NCBI RefSeq assembly: GCF_002222055.1
Contig: NZ_MUGS01000007.1
Location: forward strand, 62,001 to 126,000
Source of the DNA: Flavobacterium araucananum
GTDB taxonomy: Bacteria; Bacteroidota; Bacteroidia; Flavobacteriales; Flavobacteriaceae
Length of the DNA stretch: 64,000 bases
Direction of reading: 5' to 3'
The position numbers and the translations under genes are program-made. The notes under the pieces were generated by a model. That model was not told the DNA's origin. It did no database searches and was given only the letters and a program-made list of their open reading frames with translations. Shown here piece by piece: positions 51,640 to 58,622 of the stretch (positions are counted from its first letter, which is position 1; every line of letters begins with the position of its first letter).

Positions 51640-52404
51640 ATGAAAAGAATAGCTTTACTCGCGATTATAACATTAACAGCTTTTAGCACAACGGCTATAG
51701 CTCAAAAAACAAATAAAAAAAGTATGAAAAAAGTATTATTTGTTGTGACCAGTAACGATAAACTGGGCAATACAGGAGAAAAAACAGGATTTTGGTCAGA
51801 AGAATTTGCTGCACCTTATTATGAATTACTGGATCAGGGTGTCGAAATCACGATCGCTACACCGCTTGGTGGTCAACCGCCTGTTGATCCTAAAAGTGCT
51901 GATCCGGCATCTGCCACTGAAGACACAAAACGTTTTGATGCAGATAAAACATTGCAGGAAAAATTAAAACACACGCATAAACTTTCGACTATTAATCAAA
52001 AAGATTACGACGCCGTTTTTTATCCGGGAGGTCACGGGCCACTTTGGGATTTAGTCGAAGATAAAAACTCTATCGCTTTAATCGAATCTTTTTATACTCA
52101 TAAAAAACCGGTAGCTTTTGTTTGTCATGCTCCGGCTGTTTTGAAAAATGTAAAAGTAAATGGCGAATTTTTGGTAAAAGGTAAAAAAGTAACCGGTTTT
52201 ACAAATGAAGAGGAAGAAGCTGTAGGCTTGACCAAAGTTGTTCCGTTTTTATTAGAAGATGCTTTAATAAAAAATGGTGCTAAATTCTCTAAAGGTGCCA
52301 ACTGGCAGCCTTATGCTGTAGAAGACGGTCTATTGATTACAGGGCAAAATCCTGCTTCGTCTAAATTGGTGGCTGGAAAATTATTAGAAAAATTGATTAA
52401 ATAA
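51640..52404 (+). CDS. DJ-1/PfpI family protein, exported (Hsp31-like)
   Basis: 254 residues. A signal peptide (LLAIITLTAFSTTAIAQ) precedes a DJ-1/PfpI domain with TGFWSEEFAAPYY, YPGGHGPLWDL and the nucleophile elbow FVCHAPAVL. This resembles Hsp31-type glyoxalase or deglycase proteins. A TAAATTTG box lies at 51616-51623. The YqhD-like dehydrogenase follows, which supports a role in handling reactive aldehydes; that link is inferred. Confidence 0.87.
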   Translation: MKRIALLAIITLTAFSTTAIAQKTNKKSMKKVLFVVTSNDKLGNTGEKTGFWSEEFAAPYYELLDQGVEITIATPLGGQPPVDPKSADPASATEDTKRFDADKTLQEKLKHTHKLSTINQKDYDAVFYPGGHGPLWDLVEDKNSIALIESFYTHKKPVAFVCHAPAVLKNVKVNGEFLVKGKKVTGFTNEEEEAVGLTKVVPFLLEDALIKNGAKFSKGANWQPYAVEDGLLITGQNPASSKLVAGKLLEKLIK

Positions 52405-52503
52405 CAAAGGTACTAAGTTGCTAAGGCTCTGATTTTCTAAGATTATACATATCTTAAAAAAAACTCAGCACCTTAGTATCTTAGGAACTTAGAAACTTAA
52501 AAA
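52405..52503. repeat. Inverted repeat of the CTTAGTATCTTAG word family
   Basis: AAAGGTACTAAGTTGCTAAG on the left is complemented by CTTAGTATCTTAGGAACTTAG on the right. It fills the gap between the two detoxification genes. Confidence 0.8.
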
Positions 52504-52505
52504 AA

Positions 52506-53663
52506 ATGCTAAACTTTGAATTATATAATCCGACGAATTTAATCTTCGGAAAAGGACAAATAGAAAAACTTTCGACATTAGTACCTAAAGAGGCTAAAAT
52601 TCTTTTGGCTTATGGAGGCGGAAGTATCTTTAAAAACGGTATACACGAACAAGTGATCAATAATCTAAAAGGTTTTGAGATTGTAGAATTTGGCGGAATT
52701 GAACCAAATCCTCATTTCGAAACTTTAATGAAGGCTGTTGAAGTTATTAAAGCAGAGAAAATAGATTTTATTCTGGCTGTTGGCGGAGGATCTGTTATTG
52801 ATGGTGTAAAATTCATCTCGGCTGCCGTAAATTTTGACGGAAACCCGATTGATATTTTGCAAAAACGTTTGTTGATTAAAGAAAATGCCGTGCCTTTTGG
52901 AACTGTTTTGACTTTGCCGGCAACAGGAAGTGAAATGAATTCCGGCGCTGTAGTTACAATTAAAGCAACACAGGAAAAACTTGCTTTTGGCGGAAGTGCT
53001 ATGTTCCCGAAATTCTCTATTTGCGATCCTACCGTAATTGCATCTTTGCCAAAAAGACAATTGCAAAATGGTGTTGTTGATGCCTATACGCATGTAATGG
53101 AACAATATTTAACATATCCGCATGAAGGTTATTTGCAGGACAGAATTGCGGAGGGAATCCTGCAAACACTTATCGAAGTTGGACCAAATGTTGTAGAAAA
53201 TCCAACGGATTATGCATTGGCTTCTAACTTTATGTGGAGCTGTACGATGGCCTTAAACGGACTGATCCAGAAAGGTGTTCCTTCTGATTGGACTACACAC
53301 ATGATTGGTCACGAATTAACAGCGCTTTACGGAATTGATCACGCCAGAACTTTGGCGATTATTGGCCCAAGTTTGTATGAGGTGATGTTTGATACCAAAA
53401 AAGAAAAATTAGCGCAATACGGAAGAAGAATCTTTGGTTTAACAGGCTCTGATGATGTTGTGGCTAAAGAAGCGATCAACAAAACAGTTGCGTTCTTTCA
53501 CACGATGGGAATGGATACTAAACTTTCTCAATATACGGATGATTACAGCAAAACGGCAGAATTCATTGTAAACCGTTTTGACGAAAGAGGCTGGAAAGGT
53601 TTAGGAGAGAAACAATTGATTACGCTTGATAAAGTGAAGTCGATTGTTGAGATGAGTTACTAG
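52506..53663 (+). CDS. Iron-containing alcohol dehydrogenase (YqhD-like)
   Basis: 385 residues. Family features are the opening NPTNLIFGKGQIEKL, cofactor loop VGGGSVIDGVKFIS, LPATGSEMNSGAVVT, and metal-binding residues around VVDAYTHVMEQYLT and GIDHARTLAI. YqhD reduces aldehydes such as glyoxal and methylglyoxal products with NADPH. Its neighbour is a DJ-1-type protein and a divergent LysR gene, together a plausible aldehyde-response unit. Confidence 0.92.
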   Translation: MLNFELYNPTNLIFGKGQIEKLSTLVPKEAKILLAYGGGSIFKNGIHEQVINNLKGFEIVEFGGIEPNPHFETLMKAVEVIKAEKIDFILAVGGGSVIDGVKFISAAVNFDGNPIDILQKRLLIKENAVPFGTVLTLPATGSEMNSGAVVTIKATQEKLAFGGSAMFPKFSICDPTVIASLPKRQLQNGVVDAYTHVMEQYLTYPHEGYLQDRIAEGILQTLIEVGPNVVENPTDYALASNFMWSCTMALNGLIQKGVPSDWTTHMIGHELTALYGIDHARTLAIIGPSLYEVMFDTKKEKLAQYGRRIFGLTGSDDVVAKEAINKTVAFFHTMGMDTKLSQYTDDYSKTAEFIVNRFDERGWKGLGEKQLITLDKVKSIVEMSY

Positions 53664-53664
53664 T

Positions 53665-53727
53665 ACACAGTCGCAGTACTCAGTCGCAGTTAAAAACTGT
53701 AAATTGACACCGTAAACTGAAAACTAA
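53665..53727. repeat. Word repeat of the CAGTTTTCAGT family, copy 3
   Basis: CAGTCGCAGTACTCAGTCGC on the left and CGTAAACTGAAAACT on the right. Confidence 0.7.
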
Positions 53728-53731
53728 AAAA

Positions 53732-53768
53732 AAAGGCGTTCTTAAAGTTATTTAGGAACGCCTTTTTA
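53732..53768 (+). terminator. Terminator after the YqhD-like gene
   Basis: AAAGGCGTTCTTAAA pairs with TTTAGGAACGCCTTT (one mismatch), followed by TT. Confidence 0.85.
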
Positions 53769-53951
53769 CAATACTAAAAACAAAACTAACTAACTCAATT
53801 TTTGCTAAACTCATTAAAATTCTAATTTATAATTAGTTACAACGAAAATGTTCTCGTTTTATTATAGGTTAGAAAAAATATTTTGAAATTTTTGAAAATA
53901 CCTGAAAACCATTGTATTTAAGACTGGCTTTTAAATTTCTTAAATCAGATT

Positions 53952-53983
53952 TTGTATTATTACTACATTATTAAGTACTTTTG
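53952..53983 (+). promoter_or_regulatory. gpsA promoter (TTG-N21-TACTTTTG)
   Basis: TTG at 53952-53954 and TACTTTTG at 53976-53983, 19 bp before the start codon; spacing and -7 box fit the phylum consensus. Confidence 0.65.
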
Positions 53984-54001
53984 TTTTAAATTATTAAAAT
54001 A

Positions 54002-54997
54002 ATGAGCGAAAATTTAAAATTTGCAGTAATTGGAGGAGGAAGCTGGGCTACAGCAATTGCAAAGATGTTATGCGTAAATCTTTCAGAAATTGCTTGGTAC
54101 ATGCGTAATGATGCTGCGATCGAGCACATTCAGAAATACAAACACAATCCTAATTATTTAAGTTCGGTAGAATTTGATACCCAAAAACTTAAATTAACAA
54201 ACAATATCAACGAAGCAATTGAATATGCAGATTATGTAATCTTTGCTATTCCGTCTGCTTTCCTGGATGCTGAACTAAAGCACCTGACGGTTTCTTTGGC
54301 AGATAAAATCATATTTTCGGCCATTAAGGGGATTGTTCCGGAGACGAGTTTAATCGTTGGAGAACATTTTCATATTCAATACGATATTCCATATTACAAT
54401 ATTGGTGTTATTACAGGTCCTTGTCATGCCGAAGAAGTGGCATTAGAAAGACTTTCGTACTTAACGATTGCTTGTGGTGATCCTGACAAAGCGAGCATTG
54501 TTGCCAAAACATTGTCCGGAAACTATATCAAAGCAAAAATTTCTGATGACATTATTGGTACAGAATACGCCGCAATGCTAAAAAACATTTATGCAATCGC
54601 AGCCGGAATCGCACATGGCTTAGGTTATGGTGATAACTTTCAATCGGTTATGATGAGTAACGGAATCCGTGAGATGAAAAAATTCATCAGAAAAGTACAT
54701 AAAATGAAACGTAACATCAATGATTCGGCTTATCTGGGCGATTTATTAGTTACAGGATATTCTGTATTCTCGAGAAACCGAATGTTCGGGAACATGATTG
54801 GAAAAGGTTACACGGTAAAAAGTGCGATGATGGAAATGAGTATGGTTGCCGAAGGTTATTATGCTACCAAAAGTGCTTATAAACTAAATCAGGGTTACGG
54901 GGCAAAAACGCCAATTATTGATGCAGTTTATGCCATTTTATACGAAGGAAAAGACGCTAAATCTGTATTTAAGAAACTGACTGAGTCTTTGGATTAG
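54002..54997 (+). CDS. gpsA: NAD(P)H-dependent glycerol-3-phosphate dehydrogenase
   Basis: 331 residues. VIGGGSWATAIAKML nucleotide loop, VIFAIPSAFL, ISAIKGIVP-like FSAIKGIVPETS, GPCHAEEV, catalytic lysine region EYAAMLKNIYAIAAGIAHGL and YLGDLLVTGYSVFSRNRMFG are all present. It makes sn-glycerol-3-phosphate for phospholipids. It has its own promoter and a terminator. Confidence 0.96.
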   Translation: MSENLKFAVIGGGSWATAIAKMLCVNLSEIAWYMRNDAAIEHIQKYKHNPNYLSSVEFDTQKLKLTNNINEAIEYADYVIFAIPSAFLDAELKHLTVSLADKIIFSAIKGIVPETSLIVGEHFHIQYDIPYYNIGVITGPCHAEEVALERLSYLTIACGDPDKASIVAKTLSGNYIKAKISDDIIGTEYAAMLKNIYAIAAGIAHGLGYGDNFQSVMMSNGIREMKKFIRKVHKMKRNINDSAYLGDLLVTGYSVFSRNRMFGNMIGKGYTVKSAMMEMSMVAEGYYATKSAYKLNQGYGAKTPIIDAVYAILYEGKDAKSVFKKLTESLD

Positions 54998-55059
54998 TTT
55001 TTTTTTAGAAAATAGAGTATAGAGTAAAGAAAATAGATTTCTATACTTTGAGAATAAAA

Positions 55060-55098
55060 AAAGAGTCAGGACGAAATTTAATTGGTCTTGACTCTTTC
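55060..55098. terminator. Bidirectional terminator after gpsA
   Basis: AAAGAGTCAGGAC and GTCTTGACTCTTT pair around a short loop, with A-run before and T-rich sequence after. Confidence 0.8.
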
Positions 55099-55099
55099 T

Positions 55100-55155
55100 T
55101 CTTTATTCTATTCTCTTTATTCTATTCTCTTTATTCTATTCTCTTTATTCTATTC
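55100..55155. repeat. Four perfect tandem copies of a 14-bp unit
   Basis: TCTTTATTCTATTC repeated four times without error. Upstream (55005-55045) degenerate reverse-complement words (AGAAAATAGAGTATAGAG, AAAGAAAATAG) can pair with it. Confidence 0.9.
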
Positions 55156-55164
55156 TCGAAAAAA

Positions 55165-55572
55165 CTACTTCACCATCACTCCTTCAACAAACAAAATAGG
55201 CACTTCTTCTGTATTGTTTTCGTTGATTAGGTTTGATTTAAAGATAAATTTCTTGTCGTATAGTTTATTGTCGATGAAAAAAGTAACCATAAATTCGTTG
55301 TTTAAAACTAACAAACTCTTTTCGACCATTTCGATTTTTACTACTGAAACGGCTGGAACTTCTACAAAGGCGTGACGTAAAACAGATGTTTTTTTCATTT
55401 CGCCGTCTATAGTTCCAAATGCTTTTGAAACGACCATAACGCCGTCTAAATTAAAATCGCTGTCGTTTACAAGATAAGCGTACCAGACTTTTTCCATAAA
55501 ATCGTCGCTCCATTCCTGAACAGCGGCCAGAAATACGTTTTCTACTTCGGGGATTGTTATATCTGCTTTCAT
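55165..55572 (-). CDS. Conserved hypothetical protein
   Basis: 135 residues, cytoplasmic by composition. Phrases include FLAAVQEWSDDFMEKVWYAYL, GVMVVSKAFGTIDGEMKKTS and VLRHAFVEVPAVSVVKIEMV. I recall similar proteins across Flavobacteriia but know no function. It lies 164 bp after pheS on the same strand, separated by a terminator and a structured element, so it is probably expressed on its own. Confidence 0.7.
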   Translation of the reverse strand: MKADITIPEVENVFLAAVQEWSDDFMEKVWYAYLVNDSDFNLDGVMVVSKAFGTIDGEMKKTSVLRHAFVEVPAVSVVKIEMVEKSLLVLNNEFMVTFFIDNKLYDKKFIFKSNLINENNTEEVPILFVEGVMVK

Positions 55573-55588
55573 TTTTATTAAATTTTAA

Positions 55589-55625
55589 AAACCTTTATCA
55601 AAGCCTGAAGCTTCAACAAAGGTTT
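55589..55625 (-). terminator. Hairpin terminator downstream of pheS
   Basis: AAACCTTT and AAAGGTTT flank an inner GAAGCTTC hairpin; on the minus strand the stem is followed by TTTAAAATTT. Confidence 0.6.
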
Positions 55626-55656
55626 GTTTATTGTAAAGGTAATTTATAACGTAAAG

Positions 55657-55740
55657 CCCTAGCCCTGATGGAAGCGGCATCCTTTTGTTTTTTCTTTAAA
55701 AAATAAAAGATACAGCGCACAGCAGGAAATAGCTCCTAAA
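55657..55740 (-). repeat. Dispersed ~85-nt structured element, copy B
   Basis: Read on the minus strand it starts TTTAGGAGCTATTTCCTGCT, in which TAG is the pheS stop codon, and ends with CTTCCATCAGGGCTAGGG. The interior hairpin is ATCTTTTATTTTTT pairing with AAAAAACAAAAGGAT. Copy A is at 28123-28207. Confidence 0.85.
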
Positions 55741-56755
55741 TATTTGCTTTGAATTGCTCTAAGAAACGAACGTCGTTTTCGTAAAACATACGAATATCAC
55801 CAATTTGGTATAACAACATTGCAATACGTTCTACTCCCATTCCGAAAGCAAATCCATTGAATTCGTCCGGATTAATGTCACAATTTTTAAGAACGTTTGG
55901 ATCAACCATTCCGCAACCTCCAATTTCTAACCAACCTGTTCCTTTAGTAATACGGTAATCTGTTTCGGTTTTTAAACCCCAATAGATATCAATTTCGGCA
56001 CTTGGTTCTGTAAACGGAAAGTAGGAAGGACGTAAACGAATCTTCGATTTTCCGAACATTTCTTTCGTAAAATAAAGTAACGTTTGTTTTAAATCGGCAA
56101 ACGATACCTCTTTGTCAATATACAATCCTTCTACCTGATGAAAAATACAGTGTGAGCGTGACGAAACGGCTTCGTTACGAAACACACGTCCGGGAGAGAT
56201 CGTACGAATTGGTGGTTTGTGATTTTCCATATAACGCACCTGAACTGATGATGTATGAGTACGCAACAACACGTCAGGATTGGTCTGAATAAAAAATGTA
56301 TCCTGCATATCACGTGCCGGATGGTATTCTGGCAAGTTTAATGCGGTAAAATTATGCCAATCGTCTTCGATTTCCGGACCTTCGGAAACGTTGAAACCGA
56401 TATTCGCAAAAATATCTATAATTTGATTTTTAACAATCGAAATCGGGTGACGAGATCCAATAATTACCGGTTCTGCAGCACGCGTTAAATCGCCAAACAT
56501 TCCTTTTACCTCTTCTTTACTTTCAAGTTCTTCCTGAATAACTCTTACTTTTTCTTCAGCAACAGCTTTTAAAGTATTTATAACTTGTCCGAAGTCTTTT
56601 TTCTGGTCGTTTGGAATATTTTTGAACTCTGTAAAAAGCTCTTTTAACAATCCTTTACTACCTAAATATTTTACACGGAATTGCTCTAACGATTCTTTAT
56701 TTTTATCATTAAAAGCTTTCGCTTCCTCTATATGTTGTTTTATCTTGTCTATCAT
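55736..56755 (-). CDS. pheS: Phenylalanyl-tRNA synthetase alpha subunit
   Basis: 339 residues, full length. N-terminal coiled-coil helix, then class II synthetase motifs: HPISIVKNQIIDIF, FNVSEGPEIEDDWHNF, PARDMQDTFFI, RTHTSSVQVRYM, GRVFRNEAVSSRSHCIFHQVEG (in pieces) and GFAFGMGVERIAML. It charges tRNA-Phe together with PheT. The structured element begins exactly at its stop codon. Confidence 0.97.
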   Translation of the reverse strand: MIDKIKQHIEEAKAFNDKNKESLEQFRVKYLGSKGLLKELFTEFKNIPNDQKKDFGQVINTLKAVAEEKVRVIQEELESKEEVKGMFGDLTRAAEPVIIGSRHPISIVKNQIIDIFANIGFNVSEGPEIEDDWHNFTALNLPEYHPARDMQDTFFIQTNPDVLLRTHTSSVQVRYMENHKPPIRTISPGRVFRNEAVSSRSHCIFHQVEGLYIDKEVSFADLKQTLLYFTKEMFGKSKIRLRPSYFPFTEPSAEIDIYWGLKTETDYRITKGTGWLEIGGCGMVDPNVLKNCDINPDEFNGFAFGMGVERIAMLLYQIGDIRMFYENDVRFLEQFKANI

Positions 56756-56917
56756 CGATCTTACTTTGAAGGTGCAAATTTAAGGATTTTGTTCTAAGTA
56801 TAGTGTCTAAAATTTAAATTATGTTATTCATCAATCTTCTCTTAAATGTCTTTCGACAACTAAAACAAGCATAATGTGGTTTATAAGAAACCATTTCATA
56901 TCTACACATTTTTTTTT

Positions 56918-57024
56918 CAGTTTACAGTCACAGTGCCAGTTTACAGTCGCGGTTTTCAGTATTCAGTCGCAGTTTTCAGTTTTCAGTAACTGTAGCGTGT
57001 AAACTGAGACTGAGACTGAATACT
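56918..57024. repeat. Inverted repeat of the CAGTTTTCAGT word family, copy 4
   Basis: Several words CAGTTTACAGTCAC, CAGTCGCGGTTTTCAG and AGTTTTCAGTTTTCAG on the left are complemented by GTAAACTGAGACTGAGACTG on the right. The longest copy in the window. Confidence 0.8.
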
Positions 57025-57031
57025 AACAAAC

Positions 57032-57388
57032 CTATTCAATAACCTGTCTTTCCAGGAAATAATTGACGATAGCTTCCTTCATTAAAACCGATTGTTCTCC
57101 GGCTTTTAATGCCGGCAATTCTTCTTTTACTTTGTAATGTGGCCATCCATCAGCGTCAAAAAAATCGAATTCATAAAACCCATAAGGCTCCAATAATCGA
57201 CAAATGGCGATGTGCATCAGGTTTAATTTTTCATCTTTTTTGAATTCACGGTGTACTTTTCCGAGTTCCTGAACTCCAATGAGGTAAATTATGGCATCTA
57301 AATCTAAGTCTTCTCCTTGCGAAAACTGATTAGATAGTATATCGACGAGCTTTTCCCAACGCTCTTTTAGTTGTGTATCTCTGGACAT
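57032..57388 (-). CDS. Conserved hypothetical protein
   Basis: 118 residues, soluble and acidic. Phrases are LKERWEKLVDILSNQFSQG, DLDAIIYLIGVQELG and YEFDFFDADGWPHYKV. I believe it is widespread among Bacteroidota but know no function. It stands between two repeat-filled gaps. Confidence 0.7.
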   Translation of the reverse strand: MSRDTQLKERWEKLVDILSNQFSQGEDLDLDAIIYLIGVQELGKVHREFKKDEKLNLMHIAICRLLEPYGFYEFDFFDADGWPHYKVKEELPALKAGEQSVLMKEAIVNYFLERQVIE

Positions 57389-57540
57389 ATATATTTGTGA
57401 TTTTAGATTCTAGATTTTAGATTGCTGACTTAAAAATCTAAAATCTGCAATCTGAATTCTAAAATTAGATTTGCAAAGATACGGACTTCAAACCCAAAGA
57501 CCTTAAAAAACGAAAACTTCCGTTTTGTAGTATTGAAATG

Positions 57541-57690
57541 GCACGCAGATGACGCGGATCTAACCCATTAACGCCGATTAAAATTATTTGGCTGATTTAA
57601 GATTTAAAGTTTTCTGTGATTTACAGTCAATGATTACATAACAAAAAAATAAAATCTGCGTGAATCCGCTAAATCCGTATAATCCGCGGG
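57541..57690. repeat. Inverted repeat of the ATCCGCGTCATCCGCG family
   Basis: GCACGCAGATGACGCGGAT on the left is complemented by ATCTGCGTGAATCCGCT and ATCCGCGGGC on the right. Confidence 0.75.
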
Positions 57691-57718
57691 CTAAAAAAAC
57701 CTTTGAACCTTTGAACCT

Positions 57719-57752
57719 TTGCAACTCTGAACCTAAAAAAGATATATATTTG
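57719..57752 (+). promoter_or_regulatory. cvpA promoter (TTG-N23-TATATTTG)
   Basis: TTG at 57719-57721, inside a GAACCTTTG repeat word, and TATATTTG at 57745-57752, 24 bp before the start codon. The repeat therefore supplies part of the promoter. Confidence 0.65.
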
Positions 57753-57776
57753 CGCCTCAGTAAAACCACCGGAAAT

Positions 57777-58334
57777 ATGAGTTTTTTAGACATGCTTTTT
57801 GGAGCACTTTTGGCTTTTAGTTTATACAAAGGCATTAAAAATGGACTTTTTGTAGAAATCGCTTCTTTTGTTTCTTTATTGTTGGGAATTTATCTTGCGA
57901 TTAAATTTTCATTTTTAATGAAGGAACTAATCATGAAACATGTTTCATGGAATCCAAATACCATACAGGTCACGGCTTTTATCCTTACTTTTATTTTAGT
58001 GGTGATTGGGGTCTACTTTTTAGCAAAAATACTTACCGGAATTGCTGATTTTGCTTTCTTAGGCTGGGCAAATAAACTAGGCGGAGGTTTTTTCAGAATC
58101 TTAAAAACAATTTTGATTTTAAGTGTTTTTATCGCTCTCTTCGAAAAAATAAACTTCAATGAAACTTTTGCAAAAAAAGAAACTTTAGATAAATCTATTT
58201 TTTATAATCCTGTAAAAAAAGTAGCTGCTTTTATTTATCCTTCTATCGAAAAGTGGTACGAGGAATTTAAAGAAAGCCAAGCAGATAAACCTAAAGAGGA
58301 AACTAAAAAGGAAGAAACTACAGAAAGTGAATAA
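57777..58334 (+). CDS. CvpA family inner-membrane protein
   Basis: 185 residues from ATG 57777 (MSFLDMLFGALLAFSLYKGIK); the longer frame runs upstream through the promoter. Four membrane helices are visible (near 5-20, 28-48, 64-88 and 100-125), followed by a charged tail rich in K and E. CvpA proteins are needed for colicin V export and envelope homeostasis in E. coli; the role in Bacteroidota is unsettled. It has its own promoter and no obvious operon partner. Confidence 0.85.
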   Translation: MSFLDMLFGALLAFSLYKGIKNGLFVEIASFVSLLLGIYLAIKFSFLMKELIMKHVSWNPNTIQVTAFILTFILVVIGVYFLAKILTGIADFAFLGWANKLGGGFFRILKTILILSVFIALFEKINFNETFAKKETLDKSIFYNPVKKVAAFIYPSIEKWYEEFKESQADKPKEETKKEETTESE

Positions 58335-58409
58335 TTAAGTCCTAGCGGGCAATATCAATAAGTTAAGGGGAAAACTATAAAATTACTTAACAGTTTAATT
58401 CAGAAAGTA

Positions 58410-58528
58410 ATTAGAAAAATCCGTTTTTATCAGCGTTTTCGCTTTAGCGAATCAGTAAAATCAGCGGATAATTTTGACGCGGATAAAACAGATTTACTTC
58501 GTAAAAACGCGGGTAAAAACGGATTTGA
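58410..58528. repeat. Inverted repeat AAATCCGTTTTTATC ... GGTAAAAACGGATTT
   Basis: Arms about 115 bp apart, with an inner AGCGTTTTCGCTTTAGCG hairpin and ATCAGCGGATAA words between. Related to the ATCCGCG family. Confidence 0.7.
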
Positions 58529-58530
58529 TT

Positions 58531-58606
58531 TGTCAGGCTGAGCAAAGTCGAGCCCTTTATACAAATCGAGCCTTCTCCCGAAGCTTCGGGATCGCTCAGG
58601 ATGACA
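58531..58606. repeat. 76-bp inverted repeat with TGTCAGGCTGAGC / GCTCAGGATGACA ends
   Basis: Ends pair with one mismatch. An inner palindrome TCCCGAAGCTTCGGGA lies at 58576-58591. This form of dispersed repeat is common in Bacteroidota genomes. Confidence 0.8.
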
Positions 58607-58622
58607 TTAGTTTTCAAAAGAA

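Larger units (their letters stand above)
53664..54001. other. Intergenic region between the dehydrogenase gene and gpsA
   Basis: 338 bp holding a word repeat (53665-53727), a terminator (53732-53768) and the gpsA promoter (53952-53983). The stretch 53770-53950 is AT-rich with no frame or repeat I can name. Confidence 0.6.
57389..57776. other. Repeat-filled gap upstream of cvpA
   Basis: 388 bp carrying, in order, AGATTTTAGATT words with complementary TCTAAAATCTG (57396-57468), an ATCCGCG-family inverted repeat (57541-57690), GAACCTTTGAACCT words (57699-57735) and the cvpA promoter (57719-57752). A long open frame at the right end covers the promoter and is not a gene. Confidence 0.7.

Noticed and set aside
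55100..55155. CRISPR array
   Set aside because: The copies are contiguous without spacers and are only 14 bp long; no cas gene is near.
57660..57776. N-terminal extension of CvpA
   Set aside because: The extra codons cover a GAACCTTTG repeat and a clear TATATTTG promoter box, so the start at 57777 is preferred.
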